A DNA stretch of 64,000 nucleotides from an uncultured Pelagibacteraceae bacterium (GTDB lineage Bacteria > Pseudomonadota > Alphaproteobacteria > Pelagibacterales > Pelagibacteraceae). Location: positions 62,001 through 126,000 of the forward strand of contig CACNFY010000002.1 in the NCBI GenBank assembly GCA_902619925.1, in the 5' to 3' direction. The notes beneath the pieces were generated by a model. The model saw only the letters and a list, made by a program, of their open reading frames with translations. It did not search any database and was not told the DNA's origin. Both the position numbers and the translations under genes were made by a program. Below, one piece after another: positions 48,553 through 59,041 of the stretch; within the stretch, counting starts at the first letter, position 1; every line of letters begins with the position of its first letter.

Positions 48553-48894
48553 ATGAAAGAACAAATAAACTACAATGACTTTGATAAAGTCGATATTCGC
48601 TTAGGTACTGTAATTTCAGTTGAAAAAAATGAAAAAGCTAGAAAACCCTCGTTAGTCTTAAAAGTTGATTTTGGTAAAGAAATAGGAGTAAAGCAATCAT
48701 CGGCACAAATAACTCATTTCTACAATAAAGATAATTTAGTTGGCAAGCAAGTTATCGGTGTTTGTAATTTTCCAGAAAAAAATATTGCTGGAGTTGTGTC
48801 GCAAGTGCTTATATTGGGTTCGATAGATAAAGAGGGAAAGGTAACTTTAGTTCACCCATCTCAAAAAGCTGAGAATGGATTACCAATAGCATAA
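48553..48894 (+). CDS. csaA: tRNA-binding domain protein CsaA
   Basis: INYNDFDKVDIRLGTVISVEKNEKARKPSLVLKVDFG; GVCNFPEKNIAGVVSQVLILG. Confidence 0.9.
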   Translation: MKEQINYNDFDKVDIRLGTVISVEKNEKARKPSLVLKVDFGKEIGVKQSSAQITHFYNKDNLVGKQVIGVCNFPEKNIAGVVSQVLILGSIDKEGKVTLVHPSQKAENGLPIA

Positions 48895-48898
48895 AATA

Positions 48899-49489
48899 AT
48901 GCACCCTGAATTGTTATCACTTTTCTTATTTATGCTTGGCACAGGATGCTCTCCAGGACCTAATAATATAGTCGCTTCTTATTCGGGTTTTAACTTTGGT
49001 ATATTAAAAACTGTACCACATATGCTTGGTGTAATTCTTGGATTTACTTTAATGGTAAGTATTTTAAATTTTGGTTTGATAAATATATTTAAATTATATC
49101 CTTTGCTTCAGGAAATTTTAAAAATTTCAGGATCAATTTTTTTAATTTACCTAGCTTACAAAATCGCCTTTTCTAGGACTATCAATAGCGAAAGTAAACA
49201 AAATCCTGTAAAGTTTATAGAAACTTTTTTGTTTCAATTTTTAAATCCAAAAGGAGTAATTGTAGGTATCATTTGCGTTTCAACCTATGTAGAAACTGGA
49301 TCAAATTTTATTAACCATTCAGTCTGGGTTATTAGCGTTTCATTCATTTGTGCAGTTATAAGTATCAATTTTTGGACTTTAATAGGTAAATTCTTAAGGA
49401 AATTTGCGACAAATGAAAAATTTATTAAGTGGTTTAATTATGCTATGTCAGTGCTTCTATTAGGTTGTATAGCAACATTTTATTACTAG
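48899..49489 (+). CDS. LysE/RhtB-family exporter
   Basis: GTGCSPGPNNIVASYSGFNFG; LNPKGVI. Confidence 0.83.
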   Translation: MHPELLSLFLFMLGTGCSPGPNNIVASYSGFNFGILKTVPHMLGVILGFTLMVSILNFGLINIFKLYPLLQEILKISGSIFLIYLAYKIAFSRTINSESKQNPVKFIETFLFQFLNPKGVIVGIICVSTYVETGSNFINHSVWVISVSFICAVISINFWTLIGKFLRKFATNEKFIKWFNYAMSVLLLGCIATFYY

Positions 49490-49491
49490 TT

Positions 49492-52158
49492 ATGAAACCA
49501 GGAAACAAAAATTCATATAAAGCTTTAAGATCTATTAAAATTAATGGTAGTGAATATAAATTCTATTCAATACTTGAAGCAGAAAAAAACGGATTAAAGG
49601 GAATATCTAAATTACCAAAATCTCTAAAAGTCTTATTAGAAAATTTACTTAGATATGAGGATGAAATGTCTGTCACCAAATCTCAAATAGAGGCTATACA
49701 TAAATGGTTAAAATTTAAAAAATCAAAAACTGAAATTGCATATAGACCTGCTAGAGTTTTGCTTCAAGACTATACTGGTATCCCTGCAGTTGCAGATTTG
49801 GCTGCGATGAGAGAAGCAGTAAAAGAGAAAAATAAAGATCCAAATACAATTAACCCTTTATCCGCAGTAGATCTAGTCATTGATCATTCCGTACAAGTTG
49901 ACAAATTTGCTAACGAGGACTCGTTTAATAAAAATGTTGATATCGAATTTAAGAGAAATGGAGAAAGATATTCTTTTTTAAAATGGGGACAACAAGCTTT
50001 TAATAATTTTAGAATAGTTCCACCCGGAACTGGTATATGCCACCAGGTAAATCTTGAGTATTTATCTAAAGTTGTTTGGAGCGAAGATTATAAGGGATCA
50101 AAATATTTATTTCCAGATACTTTGGTAGGGACTGACAGCCATACTACAATGGTTAACGGTTTATCGGTTTTAGGTTGGGGTGTAGGAGGCATAGAAGCTG
50201 AGGCAGGTATGCTAGGGCAACCAATATCAATGTTAATACCTGAGGTTATCGGTTTTAATCTATCTAATAAAATGCCTGAAGGAACAACTGCTACTGATTT
50301 AGTATTAACAGTTGTTAAAATGTTGAGAGACAAAGGCGTAGTTGGTAAATTTGTTGAATTTTATGGGGATGGGTTAAAAAACCTTACTTTAGCTGACAGA
50401 GCAACTATTGCAAACATGGCACCCGAATATGGTGCAACATGTGGTTTTTTTCCAATTGACGATGAAACTTTAAAGTATTTAAGGTTTTCTGGTAGAGATG
50501 AAAATTCTGTAAAAATAGTAGAGACCTATGCAAAAGAACAAGGTCTTTGGTCTTCAAGCGATGTAGAATTCACTGACTCAATATCACTGGATATGTCCTC
50601 AATAGTTCCCACTATCTCTGGGCCTAAAAGACCTCAAGACAAAGTATTACTCAGTGAAGCCAGTAAAAATTTTAAAAAAGTTTTTAAAGATACAGTAAAA
50701 AGAGAAAAAAAATTCTCAAAGGTAAATAAGTTTGATTATGAGATATCTGACGGGTCAATTTTAATAGCTGCTATAACTTCTTGCACTAATACTTCTAATC
50801 CAAATGTTTTAATTGGAGCAGGTCTTTTGGCAAAAAAAGCAGTAGATTTAGGTTTAAAAACTAAACCTTGGGTTAAAACATCATTAGCACCAGGATCACA
50901 AGTTGTAACTGATTATTTAGATAAAGCTGGTTTAAGTAAATATTTAGATGAGTTAGGATTTAATCTAGTTGGTTATGGTTGTACAACTTGTATAGGTAAT
51001 TCCGGACCATTATCTGAGGAGATAGTAAATGCTATAGAAAAAGAAAATCTTTATACTGTGTCAGTTTTGTCTGGAAATAGGAATTTTGAAGGGAGAATTT
51101 CACCACACATAAAAGCAAACTTTTTAGCATCACCACCTTTAGTAGTCGCATATTCACTCGCGGGGCACATGGAGATAGATATTTATAAGGATTCTTTAGG
51201 TACAGGTAAAAATAATAAAGAAATTTTTTTAAAAGATATATGGCCCTCAAATAAAGAGATAGAAAATACTTTGCGGGACTCTTTAAGTGCTGAAATGTTC
51301 GTAAATAGGTATTCAAATGTATCTAGGGGACCCATTCAGTGGCAAAAAATTAAAACTGTATCTTCAAGTATTTATAATTGGGATGAAAGCTCTACATATG
51401 TAAAAAAACCACCTTTCTTTGATAATTTACCAGATAAACCTGAGGGATTTAAAAAGATCAAAAATGCTAGACCACTTTTGATACTAGGAGATATGGTAAC
51501 TACAGACCATATATCCCCTGCAGGATCAATACAAAAGGAAAGCCCAACTGGAGAGTATTTTATGAAACATCAAATACTCCCAAAAGATTATAATTCTTAT
51601 GGTTCAAGAAGAGGAAATCATGAGGTTATGATGAGAGGAACATTTGCAAATATTAGGATAAGAAATGAAATGGCACCTAATACAGAGGGTGGATTTACAA
51701 CACTCTACCCTGAAAATAAAGTTATGCCAATTTATGAAGCAGTAGTTGAATACAAGAAAAGAGGTACTGACCTAGTAGTGATTGGAGGAAAAGAATACGG
51801 AACCGGTTCCTCAAGAGACTGGGCTGCAAAAGGAACAAAACTATTAGGAGTAAAAGTCGTCATCGCTGAAAGTTTTGAAAGAATACATAGGTCTAATCTT
51901 ATAGGCATGGGTATATTACCTCTACAATTTACGAATGGTATTGACAGAAAAAAATTGAATTTAAAGGGTTCAGAATTAATTACTATATTAGACTTTGAGA
52001 AAGGTGTTAATCCTTCCGATAAAGTCAAAGTTGAATTTAAATATAATTCAGGAGATATAAAACTTATAGATACAATATGTAGAATTGATACAAAAAATGA
52101 ACTTGAATATTATAAAAATGGGGGAATTTTGCAATTTGTTTTAAGGAATATGATTTAA
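49492..52158 (+). CDS. acnA: Aconitate hydratase; start revised to 49492
   Basis: ATRPARVLLQDYTGIPAVADLAAMR-like region; VGTDSHTTMVNGL; SCTNTSNPNVLIGAGLLAKKA; GYGCTTCIGNSGPL. Confidence 0.95.
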   Translation: MKPGNKNSYKALRSIKINGSEYKFYSILEAEKNGLKGISKLPKSLKVLLENLLRYEDEMSVTKSQIEAIHKWLKFKKSKTEIAYRPARVLLQDYTGIPAVADLAAMREAVKEKNKDPNTINPLSAVDLVIDHSVQVDKFANEDSFNKNVDIEFKRNGERYSFLKWGQQAFNNFRIVPPGTGICHQVNLEYLSKVVWSEDYKGSKYLFPDTLVGTDSHTTMVNGLSVLGWGVGGIEAEAGMLGQPISMLIPEVIGFNLSNKMPEGTTATDLVLTVVKMLRDKGVVGKFVEFYGDGLKNLTLADRATIANMAPEYGATCGFFPIDDETLKYLRFSGRDENSVKIVETYAKEQGLWSSSDVEFTDSISLDMSSIVPTISGPKRPQDKVLLSEASKNFKKVFKDTVKREKKFSKVNKFDYEISDGSILIAAITSCTNTSNPNVLIGAGLLAKKAVDLGLKTKPWVKTSLAPGSQVVTDYLDKAGLSKYLDELGFNLVGYGCTTCIGNSGPLSEEIVNAIEKENLYTVSVLSGNRNFEGRISPHIKANFLASPPLVVAYSLAGHMEIDIYKDSLGTGKNNKEIFLKDIWPSNKEIENTLRDSLSAEMFVNRYSNVSRGPIQWQKIKTVSSSIYNWDESSTYVKKPPFFDNLPDKPEGFKKIKNARPLLILGDMVTTDHISPAGSIQKESPTGEYFMKHQILPKDYNSYGSRRGNHEVMMRGTFANIRIRNEMAPNTEGGFTTLYPENKVMPIYEAVVEYKKRGTDLVVIGGKEYGTGSSRDWAAKGTKLLGVKVVIAESFERIHRSNLIGMGILPLQFTNGIDRKKLNLKGSELITILDFEKGVNPSDKVKVEFKYNSGDIKLIDTICRIDTKNELEYYKNGGILQFVLRNMI

Positions 52159-52159
52159 A

Positions 52160-52807
52160 ATGAACGATCAAGAAATTGAAATAATTGACTCACTAAATAG
52201 ATCACAAAAAATTAAAAATTTTTTTAAAAATAATTTAAAAATTATTTTAACATTAATACTTCTGATCTTGTTAACAATATTTGGTTATTTTGTTTTTAAA
52301 GAATTCCAGGAAGATAAAAGGGAAAAAATTTCAAATCTATATAAAAATACGATCATCAACTTTAATGAGAATAACAAAAATAAAACAATATCAAACTTGG
52401 AAGATATAATTAACAAAAATGATGATACCTACTCTCCTTTGGCCTTATACTTCATAATTGAGAACAATTTAATTTCATCACAAGATAAGGTTAATGAATA
52501 CTTTGATAAAATCATTTATGATTTAAATTTAAATAAGACAATTAAAAATTTAAATATTTATAAAAAAGCGCTTTATAACTCAGATTTTCAATCGGGAGAC
52601 GAGTTATTAAAAATATTGAGTCCTCTAATTAAATCTGAGAATACATGGAAATCCCACTCTTTATATTTAATGGGTGAATATTACTTTTCAAAAAATCAAA
52701 AACAGAAATCAAAAGAATTTTATGAGAAGATCGTTAAAATGAAAGATGCAAACAAAGATATTAAATTAGAGGCCCAAAAAAGATTACAAAGAGATTTTAG
52801 TGACTAA
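52160..52807 (+). CDS. YfgM-like membrane-anchored TPR protein
   Basis: N-terminal cytoplasmic helix, TM, TPR-like helices; directly upstream of BamB. Confidence 0.6.
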   Translation: MNDQEIEIIDSLNRSQKIKNFFKNNLKIILTLILLILLTIFGYFVFKEFQEDKREKISNLYKNTIINFNENNKNKTISNLEDIINKNDDTYSPLALYFIIENNLISSQDKVNEYFDKIIYDLNLNKTIKNLNIYKKALYNSDFQSGDELLKILSPLIKSENTWKSHSLYLMGEYYFSKNQKQKSKEFYEKIVKMKDANKDIKLEAQKRLQRDFSD

Positions 52808-54104
52808 AATTTTATTAATTTTATTTATAATTTTTTTTTTAGGAAATTGTTCAACTAATTCAGATTCAAAGTTTTGGTCTAAAACAAATGAAAAAAAAAT
52901 TGAAAAACAAAATGAAAAAATATTAAGTAGCAAGACCAAATCTAGTCTTGTTGAAATAAATAAAAATATAAAAATTAAACTTAAGGAAAGTTTTGACAAA
53001 ACTGGATTTGTAAAAAATAAGTCTAATAATTTCACAATTCAAAATTATTCGGGAAATTTTACCAAAAAAAGCAGATACAAATTTTCTAAAATTAAAAATA
53101 ATGGATTTCTAAAATCATCTGTTCTTTTTACAAATGTTGGAGAAATAATATATTTTGATGGAAATGGATCAATTTATAAATTAAGTCAAAGTTTTGATTT
53201 TATATGGAAAGTTAATTATTACACAAAAAAAGAAAAAAAATTAAACCCAATTTTAAACTTTGCATATAGCAAAGATACTTTAGTTGTTGTAGACAATTTA
53301 TCATATTACTATTTAATTAACTTAAATAGTGGAGAATTAATATGGAAAAATAAAAATAACTCACCATTTAACTCTCATGTAAAAATTTTAGAAAATAAGA
53401 TATTCGTCGTTGATTTTAATGATAAATTAAAATGTTATTCATTAAAAAATGGCAATCAATTATGGGAGTATTCTAGTGAAAAAACTTTTATAAAATCGAA
53501 AAAAAATTTGTCAATTATAGTTAGTACAAAACAAATTATATTTATAAATTCTTTAGGAGATATAAATTCATTAGATCCCAATTCTGGAGAATTATTGTGG
53601 CAAACACCAACTCAAAATACATCTATTATAGAGGACTCATTCTCAAATATTTACTCTGATTTAGTAAAGTCAAATAATAGTATATTTGTCTCTAATAATA
53701 AGAACGAAATGTTTTCAATTAATGTTGAAACTGGAATTGTCAATTGGGTTCAAAATATTGACTCTACAGTTAGTCCTTCTGTAATTGAAAAGTTAATATT
53801 CACGTTTTCAAATGATGGATATTTTGTTGTTCTAGATAAAGAAAAAGGCAACGTATTAAGATCAACCAATATAAAAAAAAATATAAAAAAATTCGAAAAA
53901 AAAAATTTATCAATCATTGGTTTTATAGTAGCTAAAGATAAAATATTTTTAAGTCTAAGCAGTGGAAAAATTCTAAAAATAAATATTATGGACGGAATAA
54001 TAGAAGATGTAATCAAGATTGATAGAAATATTATTTCTAGACCTTATGTTTACAATAAAAAAATGTTTTTTATAACTGACGGTTCTTTGATAAAATATAA
54101 TTAA
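52800..54104 (+). CDS. bamB: Outer-membrane assembly factor BamB-like PQQ-repeat lipoprotein
   Basis: Lipobox LGNCSTN; repeats of LNSGELIWKNK, LKNGNQLWEYS, PNSGELLWQTP, VETGIVNWVQN. Confidence 0.8.
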   Translation: MTKILLILFIIFFLGNCSTNSDSKFWSKTNEKKIEKQNEKILSSKTKSSLVEINKNIKIKLKESFDKTGFVKNKSNNFTIQNYSGNFTKKSRYKFSKIKNNGFLKSSVLFTNVGEIIYFDGNGSIYKLSQSFDFIWKVNYYTKKEKKLNPILNFAYSKDTLVVVDNLSYYYLINLNSGELIWKNKNNSPFNSHVKILENKIFVVDFNDKLKCYSLKNGNQLWEYSSEKTFIKSKKNLSIIVSTKQIIFINSLGDINSLDPNSGELLWQTPTQNTSIIEDSFSNIYSDLVKSNNSIFVSNNKNEMFSINVETGIVNWVQNIDSTVSPSVIEKLIFTFSNDGYFVVLDKEKGNVLRSTNIKKNIKKFEKKNLSIIGFIVAKDKIFLSLSSGKILKINIMDGIIEDVIKIDRNIISRPYVYNKKMFFITDGSLIKYN

Positions 54105-54532
54105 TGCTTTTAAAGTTGTTAGAAAAATTAGGTAGAAAAAAAGTAGTTTTAGATAGAGGACCATCTCATCCAAAATTTAAAGATGCTAAACCATGGATGA
54201 ATAGATATTATGTATTATTTAGACATAGGCCAAAATGGTTTCCTTTTAATATTCTTATTCATGAAATGCTCGATGATGATCATGGAGAAGGAGTACATAA
54301 TCACTTGTTTCCATTTATAACAATAATATTAAGGGATGGTTATTGGGAGACTTTAGAAAAAGGAAGATTTTGGAGATCCCCTGGGTATATAGGTTTCAGA
54401 TCAGCTAATACTTTCCACAGAGTAGATTTAAAACCGGGTACAAAACCTTTAACTATTTTTATATCTGGACCTTATGGTTTGAGAAAAGGTAAAAGATCTG
54501 AATACGGAATTGATTTTAATAAATTTAAATGA
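54104..54532 (+). CDS. Cupin-fold protein
   Basis: HEMLDDDHGEGVHNHLFPFITIILRDGYWE; FRSANTFHRVDL. Confidence 0.55.
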   Translation: MLLKLLEKLGRKKVVLDRGPSHPKFKDAKPWMNRYYVLFRHRPKWFPFNILIHEMLDDDHGEGVHNHLFPFITIILRDGYWETLEKGRFWRSPGYIGFRSANTFHRVDLKPGTKPLTIFISGPYGLRKGKRSEYGIDFNKFK

Positions 54533-54948
54533 GACAAGAGTTTTATACTTTAGAAATCGCTACTAGTGGTCAAAAACTTTATGAGTTTACTCATAAAACT
54601 ATTGATTGGATTAAAAGCTTAAAAATTAAAAATGGTATAATTAACTTATCTATCCAACACACAAGTGCATCGTTAATAGTTCAAGAAAATGCAGACCCTG
54701 ATGTTCAAACAGATCTAATTAATTATTTTGATAAATTAGTTCCAATGAATAACAGGCTTTATATTCATTCAGCAGAGGGAGAGGATGATATGCCTGCACA
54801 TATAAAATCTTCAATAACTAATAATCAAATATCATTAAGCATTAAGAATAATGAGTTATTGTTAGGCACATGGCAAGGTATATACTTATTTGAACACAGA
54901 AAAGAAAAACATAATAGAAAAATTATTCATCATTATATAGGTGATTAA
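54529..54948 (+). CDS. YjbQ/UPF0047 family protein
   Basis: GIINLSIQHTSASLIVQENADPDVQTDL; HSAEGEDDMPAHIKSSI; GTWQGIYLFEHR. Confidence 0.9.
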   Translation: MRQEFYTLEIATSGQKLYEFTHKTIDWIKSLKIKNGIINLSIQHTSASLIVQENADPDVQTDLINYFDKLVPMNNRLYIHSAEGEDDMPAHIKSSITNNQISLSIKNNELLLGTWQGIYLFEHRKEKHNRKIIHHYIGD

Positions 54949-56364
54949 CTATTTTTTTAACGATTGAAAAGCATTTAGTGCAGCTTTTCTTGCATTCTCA
55001 TGAACTACTATTGGTTTTGGATAATCTTTTCCGATTATAGTATTTATAGATTTTTGATATTTATCATCTAATTCCCACGGTTTATGAATAAATTTTGATG
55101 GATAATTTTTTAACTCTGGAACCCATCTCTTTACATAATCACCACTCTTGTCAAATTTCTCTCCTTGTAAAATTGGGTTAAAAATTCTAAAATATGGAGC
55201 TGCATCGGCTCCACATCCAGCTACCCATTGCCATTGAGCAACGTTATTAGCCTCATTAAAATCTAAAAGACAATTACGAAAATGTTTTTCTCCCTCTTTC
55301 CAGTCAATTCTAAGGTGTTTAACTAAAAAAGAGCCTACAACCATTCTAATTCTATTGTGCATCCATCCTGTCTCGTACATTTGTCTCATACCAGCATCTA
55401 CAATAGGGTATCCAGTTAGTCCTTTTTTCCAAGCTGTTAAATTTTTTTTACTGTTTTCCCAAGGAAATTTATCAAATTCTTTTCTTAAATTGCCTTTAAG
55501 CATCTCTGGGAAATAATTGATTAAACTATGAGAAAATTCTCTCCAACCTAACTCATTTAAATATTTTCTAATTCCAATATTTTTATTTTTTAAATTCGAA
55601 CAATTAGACCAAATAGTATTTACGTTTAATTGACCATTTCTTATATATGGAGACAATTTAGAAGATCCGTTTAGAGATGGAAAATCTCTATTTACTCCAT
55701 AACTTGAAATTCTTTCTTTTAAAAATTTTTGTAATTGAACAAAAGATTCTTTTTCAGAAACTGTCCAATAATTCTCAAATTTTTTATACCATTTTTTATT
55801 TGGTAAAATATCATTTGGTTTGGAAATAGATTTAAAAATATCAATCTTTTGTTTTAGTTTGTTTAGTTTTTTCTCTTTTATAGGTATTCTTTCTAAGTAT
55901 ATCTGCTCTGCATGTCTCCAGAATGGACTGAAAACTTTAAAAGGTGTACCATCTTTTTTTGTTATTGTTTGATATTCGTTTAATACGTTTCCTTTAAAAA
56001 ATTTGTATTCAATTTTTTTATTATCTAAAATTTTTATGACTTTTTTATCTAAATCAAGTTGTAATGGCTCATAAACTTTATTCCAATAAACACAGATATC
56101 TTTATTATTAATTTCCGAAAAAAATTTAGACTCTTCAGATATTATTAATTCTAAATTAATATTATATTTATCTAAGTCTTCTCTAAAACTCTCTAAAGAT
56201 TTACTAATCCACCATTTTTGGGCTTCTCTTTTATTGTCGAAATTTTGTTTGTTAAAAATATAGACAGCTGAAACTCGATCATGATTTAAACTAGCATTTA
56301 TCAAAGCAGGGTTATCACTAACTCTTAAATCGTCTCTAATCCAAACAAATGCCTTATTTAACAT
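54949..56364 (-). CDS. phrB: Deoxyribodipyrimidine photolyase/cryptochrome family
   Basis: FVWIRDDLRVSDNPAL; GWREFSHSLINYFPEM; TGYPIVDAGMRQMYETGWMHNRIRMVVGSFLVKHL. Confidence 0.95.
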   Translation of the reverse strand: MLNKAFVWIRDDLRVSDNPALINASLNHDRVSAVYIFNKQNFDNKREAQKWWISKSLESFREDLDKYNINLELIISEESKFFSEINNKDICVYWNKVYEPLQLDLDKKVIKILDNKKIEYKFFKGNVLNEYQTITKKDGTPFKVFSPFWRHAEQIYLERIPIKEKKLNKLKQKIDIFKSISKPNDILPNKKWYKKFENYWTVSEKESFVQLQKFLKERISSYGVNRDFPSLNGSSKLSPYIRNGQLNVNTIWSNCSNLKNKNIGIRKYLNELGWREFSHSLINYFPEMLKGNLRKEFDKFPWENSKKNLTAWKKGLTGYPIVDAGMRQMYETGWMHNRIRMVVGSFLVKHLRIDWKEGEKHFRNCLLDFNEANNVAQWQWVAGCGADAAPYFRIFNPILQGEKFDKSGDYVKRWVPELKNYPSKFIHKPWELDDKYQKSINTIIGKDYPKPIVVHENARKAALNAFQSLKK

Positions 56365-57505
56365 TTTTATATTGTTTCAATCCCTTCTCATAAAGTTTTT
56401 TGTAAAGTTCTTTGTCTACATCACCCTCACAACCAATTAGTAAAATATTAGAACTCCTATTTAAATTTAGTCTATTTCTAACTTTTATATTATTAAAAGC
56501 AGATACCAGACTAACAACTGCAGGTGCTGAACACTCTCCACCTATGATTTTTTTAACACTAAAACTTTTTTTTGCAAGCATGGTTATTGCGTCTGGAATT
56601 TTTTTATCTGGTATCGCTAAACAGCAATTTGTGGTTTTTTTTAAAATATGCCAAGGTATCAATGACATTTCGTTACAAGACATACCACCCATAATACTTT
56701 CTTTATTAATTTTAATTTTGGTCATTTTACCTTTTTCAATACTTTTTAAAACGCACGCTGCATTCTCTGGTTCAACGATAATAATTTTTGGTATTCTTTT
56801 AAAATATCTTGCTACACCAGCAACTACTCCAGCAGCCATACCTCCAACACCAGCTTGTAAAAAAATATGTGTAATATATTTATTAGTTTGTACTGACGTT
56901 TCTTTTATCATGATAGAGTAACCGGCCATAGTAAGTTTCGGCACAAATTTATAATTCTTACTTGAAACGTCTTGCACAATTTTCCAATTGTTTAGTTTAC
57001 TTCTTTTGATGCATTCTTTTAGCGAATTTTCATAATCACCTTTTACTCTAATAATCTCAGCTCCATATTCTTCTATGGTTTTTGCCCTCGACACACTAAC
57101 ATTTTGACTTAAAAATATTTTACAATTTAATCCTAGTCTTTGAGCTCCCCATGCTACAGATCTACCATGGTTACCAGCCGTAGCCGATGATATTGTAATT
57201 TTTTTTCTACCTTTTGAAATTACCTCCACCGCGTAAGCTCCACCAAGAGCTTTAAATGATTTTAGATTAAATCTTTTAGACTCGTCTTTATAAAATATAT
57301 TACCGACATTTAATTCTTTTGATAATTTATTAAGACTAATTAGAGGAGTTTTTGAATAGTTATTCCATTTAGAGATTTTTGTATAAGCATTTTCTATATA
57401 TGATTTTGGCAAATAAGCTAATACATTTTTTCTGTTAAAATTATACTTTTTGTTAAATATAATTTTACTCAATTTCCATTTTTTTATTTTCGATTTTAAT
57501 TCCAT
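56354..57505 (-). CDS. PLP-dependent diaminopropionate ammonia-lyase-like protein
   Basis: FYKDESKRFNLKSFKALGGAYAVE; ATAGNHGRSVAWGAQRLG; FLQAGVGGMAAGVVAG; IGGECSAPAVVSLV. Confidence 0.75.
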   Translation of the reverse strand: MELKSKIKKWKLSKIIFNKKYNFNRKNVLAYLPKSYIENAYTKISKWNNYSKTPLISLNKLSKELNVGNIFYKDESKRFNLKSFKALGGAYAVEVISKGRKKITISSATAGNHGRSVAWGAQRLGLNCKIFLSQNVSVSRAKTIEEYGAEIIRVKGDYENSLKECIKRSKLNNWKIVQDVSSKNYKFVPKLTMAGYSIMIKETSVQTNKYITHIFLQAGVGGMAAGVVAGVARYFKRIPKIIIVEPENAACVLKSIEKGKMTKIKINKESIMGGMSCNEMSLIPWHILKKTTNCCLAIPDKKIPDAITMLAKKSFSVKKIIGGECSAPAVVSLVSAFNNIKVRNRLNLNRSSNILLIGCEGDVDKELYKKLYEKGLKQYKNVK

Positions 57506-57561
57506 TCATTAAATAATGTATATTTAAATTTATCATAAACAATATATTATAATTCTTAATA

Positions 57562-59040
57562 GTGAAAAATTTTATAGTCGCAATAGATCAAGGAACAACT
57601 TCAACAAGATCAATATTGTTTGATTTAAACGGAAAACCAATATTTACTTGTAAGAAAGAATTTAAGCAATATTTTCCTAAAAATGGTTGGGTAGAGCATA
57701 ATCCAAATGAAATATGGAAAACAACAATTAACGTTCTTACTAAAGTTATAAACAAAAGTAAAAAACTTAAAGGAAAAATTTTAACTATTGGTATTACAAA
57801 TCAAAGAGAAACAATTGTTCTTTGGGATAAAAAAACTGGTAAATGTGTTTATAACGCTATTGTATGGCAGGATAGAAGGACCCACGATTTATGTAAGAAA
57901 TTAAAAAAAAAGGGTTATGAAAAAATTATTAGATCTCGAACCGGCTTAATTTTAGATCCTTATTTTTCTGGTACTAAAATTAAATGGATACTAGACAATG
58001 TATCTATTGCAAAAAAATTATTAAAAAAAAAAAGATTATTATTTGGAACTATTGATACATATCTAGTTTGGAAATTGACCAGCGGTAAGATTCATGCAAC
58101 TGACTCTACTAATGCTTCCAGAACAATGATATTTAATATTAAAAAAAATGTTTGGGACAAAAAATTATTAAATTTGTTAAAGATCCCTGAAAGTATTTTA
58201 CCATATATCAAAAATTCTGCAGACAATTTTGGTGAAACGTCGAAATCCATTACTAATGAATCTTACTCGATAAATGGTATAATAGGCGATCAACAAGCAG
58301 CTGCAATTGGACAGGGTTGTTTTAAAACAGGCTCTACGAAAATTACCTTTGGGACAGGAGCTTTCGTAATAATGAATACAGGTAATAAAATTTTAAAATC
58401 TAAAAATAAATTATTATCAACAATATGTTATAGAATTGACAATAAAACTACATTTGCGTTAGAGGGATCTATTTTTATTGCGGGAGCAGGTATTCAATGG
58501 TTAAGAGATAAACTAAAAATAATTAAACATGCAAATGTAACCGAAAAAATTTCTTTAAATTTAAAAAATAATAATAATGTCTACTTTGTACCTGCATTTA
58601 CCGGTTTAGGCGCTCCTTACTGGAGATCAGATGCTAGAGGAACTTTAACAGGACTAACAAGAGACACAGGAAGAGATGAGATAATTAGAGCAACACTAGA
58701 GTCGGTAGCTTATCAAACTTTTGATTTGTTAAAATCTATGAAAAAAAACGGAATTAATCCAAAACTTATGAAAGTTGATGGCGGAATGGTTCAAAATAAT
58801 TGGTTTCTCCAATTTTTGTCGAACATTACAAGACTTGTTATAATTAGGCCAAAAGACAGTGAGACTACAGCTTTGGGTGCAGCTTTAATTGCTGGTTATG
58901 GTAAAGGTATATATAAATCTTTACCTAATTTTTCAAAAAAACTGAAAATTAATAAAAAATTCTCCCCAAAAATGGCTCATAAACAAAGATTAAAGTTGTT
59001 GAATGGATGGATCCAAGCAATTAGAAAAACTTTAATATAA
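57562..59040 (+). CDS. glpK: Glycerol kinase (GTG start)
   Basis: VAIDQGTTSTRSILFD; GWVEHNPNEIW; GDQQAAAIGQGCFKTGSTKITFGTGAFV; APYWRSDARGTLTGLTRDT. Confidence 0.95.
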   Translation: MKNFIVAIDQGTTSTRSILFDLNGKPIFTCKKEFKQYFPKNGWVEHNPNEIWKTTINVLTKVINKSKKLKGKILTIGITNQRETIVLWDKKTGKCVYNAIVWQDRRTHDLCKKLKKKGYEKIIRSRTGLILDPYFSGTKIKWILDNVSIAKKLLKKKRLLFGTIDTYLVWKLTSGKIHATDSTNASRTMIFNIKKNVWDKKLLNLLKIPESILPYIKNSADNFGETSKSITNESYSINGIIGDQQAAAIGQGCFKTGSTKITFGTGAFVIMNTGNKILKSKNKLLSTICYRIDNKTTFALEGSIFIAGAGIQWLRDKLKIIKHANVTEKISLNLKNNNNVYFVPAFTGLGAPYWRSDARGTLTGLTRDTGRDEIIRATLESVAYQTFDLLKSMKKNGINPKLMKVDGGMVQNNWFLQFLSNITRLVIIRPKDSETTALGAALIAGYGKGIYKSLPNFSKKLKINKKFSPKMAHKQRLKLLNGWIQAIRKTLI

Positions 59041-59041
59041 T

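Noticed and set aside
56412-56921. 169-aa plus-strand ORF antisense to the ammonia-lyase-like gene
   Set aside because: Hydrophobic translation of the complementary strand of a clear PLP enzyme; no independent support.
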